Source: BB31 sp964582525
GTDB lineage: Bacteria; Pseudomonadota; Gammaproteobacteria; Beggiatoales; Beggiatoaceae
Assembly (NCBI GenBank): GCA_964582525.1
Contig: CAZOSP010000011.1
Coordinates: 1 to 46,579 of the forward strand
DNA length: 46,579 nt
Reading direction: 5' to 3'
In this document: positions 26,417-33,371 of the stretch, one piece after another
Layout: each line of letters opens with the position of its first letter
How positions within the stretch are numbered: the first letter of the stretch is position 1
Translations under genes and position numbers: made by a program
Notes under the pieces: model-generated
What the model was told of the DNA's origin: nothing
Database searches by the model: none
The model's input: the letters and a program-made list of their open reading frames with translations, nothing else

Positions 26417-27286
26417 TTAGCCTTGTAAATTGAGTAAATGATCCGGCAATAAAGTCATAAAGCCGGCAGCGTGAACATGTCCGCCGCCACCAAACTGTTC
26501 GGCTATCGCAGCGACATTCGCGCCTGCTTCATGCGAGCGCAGCGACCAGCCGCGTTTTAAGCCTTGGTCCTGATAACCCGCCGCAAAAGCATGATTTTCT
26601 GCGAGTTCGTGTAATAATTGACTGGCGATGATTTTTGGGCAATTAACGATAGGCACGGCGTGACCCAGTACGTGACCTATGTACGCTTTGCGTTTGTGTG
26701 CGTCAATGAGTTGGCGCAAATAGCGGTTAATCGCTTGTCCGTCTTGTTTGAGCTGCGCGAGTTGTTGCGCGTCCTGCGCCAGCACGTCCCAGCGTGGAAA
26801 TTCAAAGGGATACGAGCCTAATCCGGCATTCACATCGTGGCTGTCGGGTAATTGAAATTGCCACAGGTCTTGATCCTGTACATGCAGCAGCAATTCGGGA
26901 ATCGGCGCACAATGAAAATATTGCCAACTTAAAACGGCACCAGAGCGAGTCATGTCAAAAATTAATGTGAGATTGTCATGTTCCTGCTCTAAGCCTTGCA
27001 AATCTTTTTCTGCGCTGATGTGGTGATCGATAATAGTGACCTGCGCGGCGGCTTGGCAAAGCTGCTTAAGCTGTTCACGTTTATAAGAAAAATCAACAAT
27101 ATATAAATCTTTATCAGTAGCATCTGGCGGTTCGTCACCATGGCTGGCGGGGTGAAATTCGCACTCTATATGTTTTTCTTGGTGAAAATATTTATAGGCG
27201 GCGTAGGCTGCACCAAAGCCGTCTAAGCAATTGGCGTGGTAAATGATTAAGGGTGTCTGCAAAATATGTATCCTATTAGTTGACAT
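26417..27286 (-). CDS. DHH-family phosphoesterase
   Basis: 289 residues. IIYHANCLDGFGAAYAAYKYF (14-34) gives motif I (the H and D that bind metal), LYIVDFSYK gives motif II, and VTIIDHHISAEKDL (near 83-96) is the DHH motif. The C-terminal DHHA1 domain ends with the glycine-rich FGGGGHVHAAGFM. Relatives hydrolyse short RNAs, cyclic dinucleotide breakdown products or pAp, or are general phosphodiesterases. It lies downstream of nothing obvious and is followed 4 bases later by a stop-interrupted gene. The exact substrate is unknown. Confidence 0.85.
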   Translation of the reverse strand: MSTNRIHILQTPLIIYHANCLDGFGAAYAAYKYFHQEKHIECEFHPASHGDEPPDATDKDLYIVDFSYKREQLKQLCQAAAQVTIIDHHISAEKDLQGLEQEHDNLTLIFDMTRSGAVLSWQYFHCAPIPELLLHVQDQDLWQFQLPDSHDVNAGLGSYPFEFPRWDVLAQDAQQLAQLKQDGQAINRYLRQLIDAHKRKAYIGHVLGHAVPIVNCPKIIASQLLHELAENHAFAAGYQDQGLKRGWSLRSHEAGANVAAIAEQFGGGGHVHAAGFMTLLPDHLLNLQG

Positions 27287-27500
27287 TTGAAGAAGCTTGA
27301 GGCACGCGGTGGCTTAAGCGAAGCCATGAGGCGGTAGGCGTGCAAAACCTACGCTTAAAACCTTGTTGTGCGGATTTTAAGAAACGCAAATTAAGCCTGA
27401 TTTTATCGTAACTTGGCTGGCACGCAACAGTGCTTTGACACTGAATCTCGTTACTTTCGATCTACAGCAATACCTTCGCCACAGCGGGAAAAAATAAGTC

Positions 27501-27545
27501 ATCCCGCGTGCGCGACGAAAAGATGTCGCGCACCCTACAGGGCTG
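27501..27545 (+). repeat. GAAAAGAT hairpin repeat, intact copy
   Basis: GTGCGCGAC (27508-27516), loop GAAAAGAT, then GTCGCGCAC (27525-27533) gives a perfect 9-base-pair hairpin, flanked by ATCCCGC and CCTACAGGGCTG. Same element as at 31769 and 46497 in the opposite orientation. It ends 18 bases before the stop end of the tail-anchored protein gene. The rest of the 276-base gap (27287-27562) shows no gene. Confidence 0.8.
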
Positions 27546-27562
27546 CCAGCAACGAGTACACC

Positions 27563-28945
27563 TCACTTACTGCGTTGATACATCCAAAGAATGACAAGTG
27601 CCAACCCACCAAACCCTAAACCCACGCCCACATGTGCCAATATCTCCGTGAGATGCTTGCCGATAACGCCGCTGATAATCGGGTAAAGTGGATAAAAATA
27701 GTTAAACAGCGTTTCCGCGAAATGGTGAGAATAATTCACTTTCACCGAAATCGCTGCACTTTCTAAGCTCGTCGCAATAAACACCACCAAAAGTTCTAAG
27801 CGTTCTTGCTTAGTAAACTCATGCTTTAAGGTATCGATTTGTAGCAAACCCTGAATGTTTTGCGTGAGCGTTTGAAACTGCGATTGGGTCGGGGCTAAAT
27901 ACCCCTGATACAGGGCTAATTGAGGCGCGTCTATCTCGTTAGCATTGGTATAAAACGCCTGCCAAACCTCGGACTGAGTGTGCGCCTCGGTTTGCAATGT
28001 ATTGAGTTGTGCTTGGTAATTGTGCAGATTCGCTTTCAAAGTGAATTGATGGTCGTTTAACGCCGATAAACAATCGCCAAATTGCTTCGCCTCGGTGGGC
28101 AAGCTTTGCAAAAGCCCTTCTAAGATTTTTAACCGCTTGCCATCGTGCTGTAATGTCGCAAAGGTGTTGTTTTTATCTTTTAATCCCCGCTCAAATTCAC
28201 GCGCCGCCTCATAATTGCGTTTCGCAGAACCGCGCACATAATCAATTTTATGCCGATACGCCAATAATGCCATCAAGGTGTAATTGAAATCCCCCGCTAA
28301 TTCCAGTGTTTTTTCCGATGTGCCAACCAACACAATGAGATGCACGGCTGGCGCGTCAGTGGTGGCTGACACCGACAGGCAATCATAAAACGGGCTGTCG
28401 AATAATTGACCTGCTTGAATAACAAACTCTGGTACGGGCTGTCCGCTGTCTGACCACAGGGCTTCGATGTACTGAGGAAGCGTTGCGCTGTCGATTGTGG
28501 TCTCGTCCTCGGGTTCAAGATACAGCAATAAGCTTTGTCCCAATGAGGCATTTATCTTTGTGGGTAACAAACACCCCTGCGGATTCAGCGTGTGAAGCTG
28601 CTCCAACCCCATAGGCTGCTCAACAGAAGACGAAACAGAAAGACTGAAATCCACCGCATATAAGTCGTGCAGGCGTAACGGGGTGATATTGACCTGCCAT
28701 TGTTCGTTTTCTGCCCCAACGGAAGGCTGTTCGCGCCCCAACAAAGGCAAAAAAGCAGTGTCACGCTGCTGTTCGGTGATAAATTGACTTTGAAACTTGG
28801 CTAAATCTGCTAACTTCAGCGTTGTTGCACACAGTTTGGCGAGCGTTTCCCACAACGCCTGTATATCAGCCCGTTGTTCGTGCTCGGTGTCAGCAGCGAT
28901 TTGATAAGCGTACAGCGTCAGGCTACTGTTTTTGAGTGTTGTCAT
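27563..28945 (-). CDS. Hypothetical tail-anchored membrane protein
   Basis: 460 residues from the ATG at 28945; a longer frame from a TTG at 28990 is possible but overlaps the upstream gene more. It is soluble and mixed alpha/beta up to about residue 240, then a long helical, Gln-rich coiled-coil part (about 245-380). A hydrophobic stretch follows (LELLVVFIATSLESAAISV), and a last membrane helix (VGVGLGFGGLALVILWMY) with a basic tail RSK. There is no signal peptide, so most of the chain is cytoplasmic and anchored at its C-terminus. I recognise no family. It is downstream of a small interrupted gene and of the CHAT protease on the same strand. A part in a CHAT-linked response is possible but unproven. 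Confidence 0.6.
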   Translation of the reverse strand: MTTLKNSSLTLYAYQIAADTEHEQRADIQALWETLAKLCATTLKLADLAKFQSQFITEQQRDTAFLPLLGREQPSVGAENEQWQVNITPLRLHDLYAVDFSLSVSSSVEQPMGLEQLHTLNPQGCLLPTKINASLGQSLLLYLEPEDETTIDSATLPQYIEALWSDSGQPVPEFVIQAGQLFDSPFYDCLSVSATTDAPAVHLIVLVGTSEKTLELAGDFNYTLMALLAYRHKIDYVRGSAKRNYEAAREFERGLKDKNNTFATLQHDGKRLKILEGLLQSLPTEAKQFGDCLSALNDHQFTLKANLHNYQAQLNTLQTEAHTQSEVWQAFYTNANEIDAPQLALYQGYLAPTQSQFQTLTQNIQGLLQIDTLKHEFTKQERLELLVVFIATSLESAAISVKVNYSHHFAETLFNYFYPLYPIISGVIGKHLTEILAHVGVGLGFGGLALVILWMYQRSK

Positions 28946-29243
28946 GGGTTTGAGTGCCTTGTGGCTGGTGAGTATTGAGGATATTTTCAAGTGCTTTTTT
29001 GTGGGCTTCTAAGTCTTTGGTGGTAATAGGTTTAGCAGGCTCTCCCCCCGCGCCTTTAGTGTTCGCGCCTGTTTAGATGGGAAACTCGTTCTTCTCGCAC
29101 CAGCGCGATAAGGCGTTGGCTAAATCCTGTGCCGTCATTTCCTGCATCTGCGGCAGCAAGCTTGCACGTAAATCAGTCGCTTGTGCTGCGTTCAAAGTAG
29201 ATGCGTTGCCGATAAACTGCGTAATGATTGCGTTGTAGTTCAT
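28923..29243 (-). pseudogene. Small gene interrupted by an in-frame TAA
   Basis: The ATG at 29243 opens a 56-codon frame (ends ...RWCEKNEFPI) closed by TAA at 29073-29075. The same frame then stays open for 49 more codons, rich in Gly, Pro, Lys and Thr, to TAG at 28923. That second part overlaps the start of the next gene by 23 bases, a spacing typical of coupled genes. This suggests the ancestral protein had 106 residues and acquired a nonsense codon. The first 56 residues are helical with a conserved-looking end, and might work alone as a small regulator. Family unknown. Confidence 0.5.
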
Positions 29244-29469
29244 GATAAGTTCCTATAAGTCCGTGTCTGTGGATTTATGTTGCGTCATTTCACTCAAAGC
29301 TGACTTAAAGCTTGCTTCAAGCAAGCTAAAATTATAATGCGTCCCTGAATATTTGCAGCAACCCATTACGTTTATCTCGTGCCAGCGCTCTGCGCGGCAT
29401 GGGCTTATGGGCTTTTATGCGTCTCCGTGTGAGATTTTATAAACCCTAAGTTTTAATGTTGGCAAAGCA

Positions 29470-29637
29470 CTAGGGCATCGCCCTAGGAATTGGTAAAGTC
29501 ATATGATTCAAGCCCTGAAGGGGCGATATAAAAACGTCTAACTTGTTGAATTATATCGCCCCTTCAGGGCTAAAAAAATAACGCATTCCTAACCCAGTGC
29601 GTTGCACTGGGCTATATAGATGCCGCCCCGTTGGGGC
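29470..29637. repeat. Cluster of four hairpin repeats
   Basis: Inside the 452-base gap 29244-29695 are four inverted repeats in a row. CTAGGGC/GCCCTAG lies at 29470-29486. A 20-base perfect pair (AGCCCTGAAGGGGCGATATA at 29511-29530 with its complement at 29552-29571) has a 21-base loop and is followed by seven A. CCCAGTGC/GCACTGGG lies at 29593-29611, and GCCCC/GGGGC at 29625-29637. This arrangement resembles REP-type elements spread by RAYT transposases. I see no gene in the gap. Confidence 0.75.
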
Positions 29638-29695
29638 TATAAAACTTGCGTAGATACCTTTGGTTACAAACCCCGACCCGCAGGACTAGAGAAAT

Positions 29696-31942
29696 TCACC
29701 CCACCGCACAAAACGCCGCCCAGTGATACGGCGATTGAAATGACTCATTAAGCGCATTTTTGACTATAAAACGGTGAGTTGCATCGGGCAACAGCGGTTC
29801 TAACAATGGCTCTGCCCAGTCGCGTATTTCTTGCTTAGAGGCTCGGCGCAGCCAGTTTTGTGCGGCGTTTAGCGCGGGGGCGATGTCGGGCGAGCCTGAC
29901 GCTAGCCATTGCTGATAAAAACGCAGCAACAGCAGCATGGTCGATACCTCGTTCACCGACCACAGGGTCGAGACCACATGCCGCGCCCCTGCTGACAGAA
30001 AGCCGCTGCTTAAACCGATGTATTCGTCGCCTTCCAATTGAAAATCCGTCATGCCGGTTTCGCAAGCGGATAGCGTGACTAGATGGGCGTGGGGGAGTTG
30101 TTGGGCGAAAATGGTTTGTAAATCCAATTTGTCTTCACCTGCCAACGACAAAGCCGATTGCATGGCATCGCTTAAATTAAAGCTGCCGTGACAGGAAAAA
30201 TGCAGCACGGGGGCGGTGGTTAGGGCGGGATGTTTTTGTACCGCCTCAAGGGTGGCGTCTTGATGTTCCAGCACATCGGACGGCGCGGAATTGGGGAATA
30301 AACCCGCTAAAGCCATGACTTCAATATCCGCGAAGTCTAGGTCTTGGGTGGGGTTTTGCACTGCAAACCAGCGTCGTGTTTCGTACCCTTCGACAGGCTC
30401 AGGGTACGAAACACTGCGTTGCTGAATTTGCCAGAGAATTTGCAGGCTGGGAGCGTAACGGATGGTGTAATGATCCAGCAGGCAATCGCTCTTGTTCCCA
30501 TGCGCTGCGTGGGAACAAGGCAAGGCATGTAGCGGCAACAGGTGCAGCCAGCGGTGAGGAATCAGTACCAGTTCTTTAACATCGGGGAAGTGTTGCGCAA
30601 TCCAGTCGAACAATTCATCCCAGCACAGCGCAGTGGCTAAGGCTTGCAGGTGTTGGTCTAGCTGGTTTTGTCGCCAATCAATGAATGCTGGATAATCCTT
30701 ATGACGAGCCGCATTCATGGCTTGGTAATAGCCATTACGATAAGCATCCGCCGCATCCACCCAGCGGTTCCAATCCTGTGTTGCAGGTCGCCAATGGCGC
30801 AGGGTTTGGTCGGATTGTGCGAAGACTTGGAAAGACCCATCTACATCATCCAAATGCCACACTAGCAATAAGCGTCCCTGTGCCAGACTTGCCAAACACT
30901 CAGCATCCAGACGCGGCAAAGGGTCTAACGCATTGTACTGTTGGCGCAAGCGGTTCAATGTGTCCGCATCAGGTTGTGCTTGTGCCTGTGCTTGTACCAC
31001 TTGATGACGCAAATCACGCAATTGTTGGCGAGTTTCTGCGGGTAAATCACCGCGATAAGCAATGCGCTCCACCAGCCAGCGGGTCTTGCCACGCTCTAAA
31101 GTCAACAAGGCTTGTTGCACCTCGCCCAAGCCTAAACTGGCGCGAATACCGCCGCGATAAATGCGGTGATTCATGCCCGCCAGCTTGAATTTGGCTTCGT
31201 CGCTGGCTTGGATGTCGGCACGCAAATCTTCAAGAATCTCCATCGCCTCGCTAAAGCTACCCCATGCGCCGCGCCAGTCTTGAGCATCCAGTTGCGTCCA
31301 GCCACGATTGTTTAGGGTATCCATACAGAGTTGCGGCAAGGCTTCACGGGTACGCACCTGCAAGGCGTTTTCAAAGCATTGAATCGCTTGCTCCAGATTC
31401 GCCGCCCTGTCGCCTTGAATGCGCTCGCTGTAGGCATTGGCTAAGTTGTTTTGCGTCATCGCCCAGTCTTGCGGCAAGGCTGCACGGGTATGCACCTGTA
31501 AGGCGTTTTCAAAGCATTGAATCGCCTGCTCCAGATTCTCCGCCCTGTCGCCTTGAATGCGCTCTCTGTAAGCAAGCCCTAAGTTGTTTTGCGTCGTCGC
31601 CCAGTGTTGCGGCAAGGCTTCACGGGTAGTCACTTGCAAGGCATTTTCATAGCATTGAATCGCCTGCTCCAGATTCTCCGCCCTGTCGCCTTGAATGCGC
31701 CCGCTGTAGGCATTGGCTAAGTTGTTTTGCGTTTGTGCCCAGTGTTGCGGCAAGGCTTCACGGGTAGCCCGGTAGGGTGCGCGACATCTTTTCGTCGCGC
31801 ACGCGGGATGATGGCACACTGCCGAGCATTCGCGTTCGCGCCACAATAAAGACGTGGCGTAGACTCTACTGGCCTGAGACACATTATTGAAAGGCAGGCG
31901 AAATTCAGCATTGTTCGCGTGTGCGCCGAAAAGATGGCGCAC
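29696..31942 (-). CDS. TPR-CHAT caspase-like protease, 5' end altered by a repeat insertion
   Basis: 748 codons as read. Residues 61-198 are three near-identical 46-residue TPR units (each starting REALPQ or RAALPQ and containing NNL and DRAENLEQAIQC), followed by diverged TPRs. The C-terminal CHAT domain has the catalytic dyad: H585 in HFSCHG and C627 in LSACETG, then STLWSVNE and the ending SPYHWAAFCAVG. CHAT proteases act as inducible effectors, often in defence or stress signalling. The first 60 codons are not TPR: they read through a GAAAAGAT hairpin element (31769-31850) and flanking sequence, and the first TPR begins right at the element edge. The ancestral protein therefore probably had more TPRs or a sensor domain now lost, and the true start is uncertain. 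Confidence 0.82.
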   Translation of the reverse strand: MRHLFGAHANNAEFRLPFNNVSQASRVYATSLLWRERECSAVCHHPACATKRCRAPYRATREALPQHWAQTQNNLANAYSGRIQGDRAENLEQAIQCYENALQVTTREALPQHWATTQNNLGLAYRERIQGDRAENLEQAIQCFENALQVHTRAALPQDWAMTQNNLANAYSERIQGDRAANLEQAIQCFENALQVRTREALPQLCMDTLNNRGWTQLDAQDWRGAWGSFSEAMEILEDLRADIQASDEAKFKLAGMNHRIYRGGIRASLGLGEVQQALLTLERGKTRWLVERIAYRGDLPAETRQQLRDLRHQVVQAQAQAQPDADTLNRLRQQYNALDPLPRLDAECLASLAQGRLLLVWHLDDVDGSFQVFAQSDQTLRHWRPATQDWNRWVDAADAYRNGYYQAMNAARHKDYPAFIDWRQNQLDQHLQALATALCWDELFDWIAQHFPDVKELVLIPHRWLHLLPLHALPCSHAAHGNKSDCLLDHYTIRYAPSLQILWQIQQRSVSYPEPVEGYETRRWFAVQNPTQDLDFADIEVMALAGLFPNSAPSDVLEHQDATLEAVQKHPALTTAPVLHFSCHGSFNLSDAMQSALSLAGEDKLDLQTIFAQQLPHAHLVTLSACETGMTDFQLEGDEYIGLSSGFLSAGARHVVSTLWSVNEVSTMLLLLRFYQQWLASGSPDIAPALNAAQNWLRRASKQEIRDWAEPLLEPLLPDATHRFIVKNALNESFQSPYHWAAFCAVG
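31769..31850 (-). repeat. GAAAAGAT hairpin repeat inside the CHAT gene
   Basis: An 80-base element beginning CCGGTAGGGTG, with a perfect 9-base-pair hairpin (31777-31785 with 31794-31802, loop 31786-31793), then CGCGGGAT and ending CGCGTTCGCGCCACAA. It matches the right end of the window (46497-46579) over its full length with few changes. It interrupts the TPR array of the CHAT gene. Confidence 0.8.
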
Positions 31943-31950
31943 ACCCTACT
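31919..31950 (+). repeat. GAAAAGAT hairpin repeat with compensated stem
   Basis: GTGTGCGCC-GAAAAGAT-GGCGCACAC (31919-31944) followed by CCTACT. Compared with the other intact copies the stem differs at two positions in each arm, and both changes keep pairing, while the loop is identical. It faces the copy at 31769 in inverted orientation. Confidence 0.8.
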
Positions 31951-31993
31951 TGGGTCGTCCCGAAAAGACTGTCCGCCTTAGAATAAAGAAATA

Positions 31994-32086
31994 TTAAAGC
32001 TTGATTTTTTTAATTATTTCCTGAAGTTCTATTATGCTATCTATATCCACACCCCTTATTTTTGCATCTTCTATCAACTGTTCCAT
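31994..32086 (-). CDS. Possible 30-aa ORF in the AT-rich patch
   Basis: A 30-codon frame from the ATG at 32086, overlapping the end of the 92-residue ORF by 13 bases. The product is charged and helical (rich in Ile, Glu, Lys). It may be a tiny real gene or a fragment of a longer one; evidence is weak. Confidence 0.25.
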   Translation of the reverse strand: MEQLIEDAKIRGVDIDSIIELQEIIKKIKL

Positions 32087-32352
32087 TGATGTTTTTTTCT
32101 TTTATTGGTTTGATGTTGTGTCCATTTTCTTAACATTCTATCGCTAGGTTTTTTATCAAATATAACTTCTATCATTTGAGCAACTAATTCTCGACATGGT
32201 GAACCATATGTTTTTCTTGTGTAGTAAGTTAAATAATTAGCAAAATATCTAATATGCGCTGTTTTATCATTTGGCTTTTCTTGCCAAACATTAACCATAA
32301 CTATCTCATATTCCTCAAAAACTTTATGAAGATACAGAAATAAATATGCCAT
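32074..32352 (-). CDS. Hypothetical protein, 92 aa, AT-rich
   Basis: 92 residues, starting 7 bases after the preceding gene's stop and reading on the same strand. Aromatic-rich first half (several Tyr and Phe), basic C-terminus (RKWTQHQTNKRKKHQ). No family recognised. The region 31980-32700 is far richer in A+T than its surroundings, which suggests recent transfer. Function unknown. Confidence 0.45.
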   Translation of the reverse strand: MAYLFLYLHKVFEEYEIVMVNVWQEKPNDKTAHIRYFANYLTYYTRKTYGSPCRELVAQMIEVIFDKKPSDRMLRKWTQHQTNKRKKHQWNS

Positions 32353-32359
32353 ATTTTTT

Positions 32360-32671
32360 TTATCTACTATTGTATTTTCTAAAAAAAAACATTGTTACAG
32401 TGTGCATTGCATCTTCAATTTCATGAATTTTAGAATATCTTTCACTTGGTCTCATATTAGATAACTTATCAACAGTTAAGCCATAACAAACCGCCTGCAA
32501 AAACTCACATTTATTGCTTTTTTCTTTATCAATTTTATTCCATACATAAGAAATATCTGCTTGCAATAACTTAACTAAAACATCAAATTTTTTATTTTTA
32601 TAAAAAAATTCAATGGTTTCATCATCTAGCCATTCTGGCATTTCTAAGTCAGTTTTGTTTTCTTCTTGCAT
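32360..32671 (-). CDS. Hypothetical protein, 103 aa, AT-rich
   Basis: 103 residues with a strongly acidic start (DLEMPEWLDDETIEFF) and a helical body. No membrane segment and no known motif. It is the first of two or three small genes packed on the minus strand in an AT-rich patch between the CHAT gene and the toxin-antitoxin pair. Base composition unlike the neighbours points to horizontal acquisition. Function unknown. Confidence 0.45.
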   Translation of the reverse strand: MQEENKTDLEMPEWLDDETIEFFYKNKKFDVLVKLLQADISYVWNKIDKEKSNKCEFLQAVCYGLTVDKLSNMRPSERYSKIHEIEDAMHTVTMFFFRKYNSR

Positions 32672-32747
32672 AAAATTTTCTCCAAAAAAAAGCCAGATAA
32701 GAATCTAACTTTTCATGATTTCAAATATTGCTGGTTAAAGTTGTAAC

Positions 32748-32812
32748 TACCGATGAACCTCACACTTATGACCAATGCGCACCACTAACACGCGCAAGCA
32801 GTCATCTTGAAT
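32748..32812 (-). pseudogene. Remnant of a second RelE-type toxin gene (3' end)
   Basis: This 65-base stretch repeats the end of the adjacent toxin gene (32863-32927) with only a few changes and encodes the same C-terminal pattern (DDCLRVLVVRIGH). No start or upstream part of a gene is attached. It is the residue of a tandem duplication or recombination of the toxin gene, 115 bases apart. Confidence 0.65.
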
Positions 32813-32861
32813 GGTTTTTACATCCCAGCTTATCCCATATCATCCCGTGTCATCCCTACAA

Positions 32862-33131
32862 TTACCGATAAACCTCACGCCTATGACCAATACGCACCAC
32901 TAACACGCGCAAGCAGTCATCTTGAATTGAACACACCAGCCGATAATCGCCAATGCGGTATTTCCAATACTTACCAAGCTCAGCACCGCGCAAGGCTTCA
33001 CCTAAATTGCGCGGATCATCCAAAGGTGCAAGCCGCTGTAACAAAAACTTGAGAATGCGCTGTATCACTGGTTTATCCAGTTTGCTGAGTTCCTTTTCAG
33101 CTTCAGGTGCAAACTCAATCTGCCACGCCAT
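32862..33131 (-). CDS. RelE/ParE family toxin
   Basis: 89 residues. The pattern IEFAPEAEKELSKLDKPVIQRILKFL, then LRGAELGKYWKYRIGDYRLVCSI and LRVLVVRIGHRREVYR at the end, is the RelE/ParE fold with the basic and Tyr residues near the C-terminus used for mRNA cleavage. Its start overlaps the antitoxin stop by 17 bases, as usual for type II pairs. It would act as a ribosome-dependent mRNA interferase held inactive by the antitoxin. Confidence 0.88.
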   Translation of the reverse strand: MAWQIEFAPEAEKELSKLDKPVIQRILKFLLQRLAPLDDPRNLGEALRGAELGKYWKYRIGDYRLVCSIQDDCLRVLVVRIGHRREVYR

Positions 33132-33333
33132 ACTTTTCTACCAACTCAGCAAGCGGTATAGCTTGACTGTCATCAAATCGCTGCATACGTTGCTCAGCTA
33201 AATAAAAGTCTTCTAAATCGTCTAAATAGCTCATTAAAGCCTCTTTAACGTAATAGCTTTTAGTGCGCCCGGTCTGCGTTGCTAAAGTCTCTAAGCGCGT
33301 TTCTATGTCATCAGGTAAGCGAATTGAAAGCAT
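33115..33333 (-). CDS. RelB/CopG-type antitoxin (ribbon-helix-helix)
   Basis: 72 residues from the second in-frame ATG (33333); a start two codons earlier at 33339 is also possible. The N-terminus MLSIRLPDDIETRLETLATQTGRTKSYYVKEAL is a ribbon-helix-helix DNA-binding domain, so the protein probably represses its own operon. The C-terminal part, with acidic and hydrophobic residues, would wrap the toxin. It precedes and overlaps the RelE-type toxin. Confidence 0.85.
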   Translation of the reverse strand: MLSIRLPDDIETRLETLATQTGRTKSYYVKEALMSYLDDLEDFYLAEQRMQRFDDSQAIPLAELVEKYGVAD

Positions 33334-33371
33334 AACCATATCCTTGTGTTGTCATACAGGTAAAGCATAGC

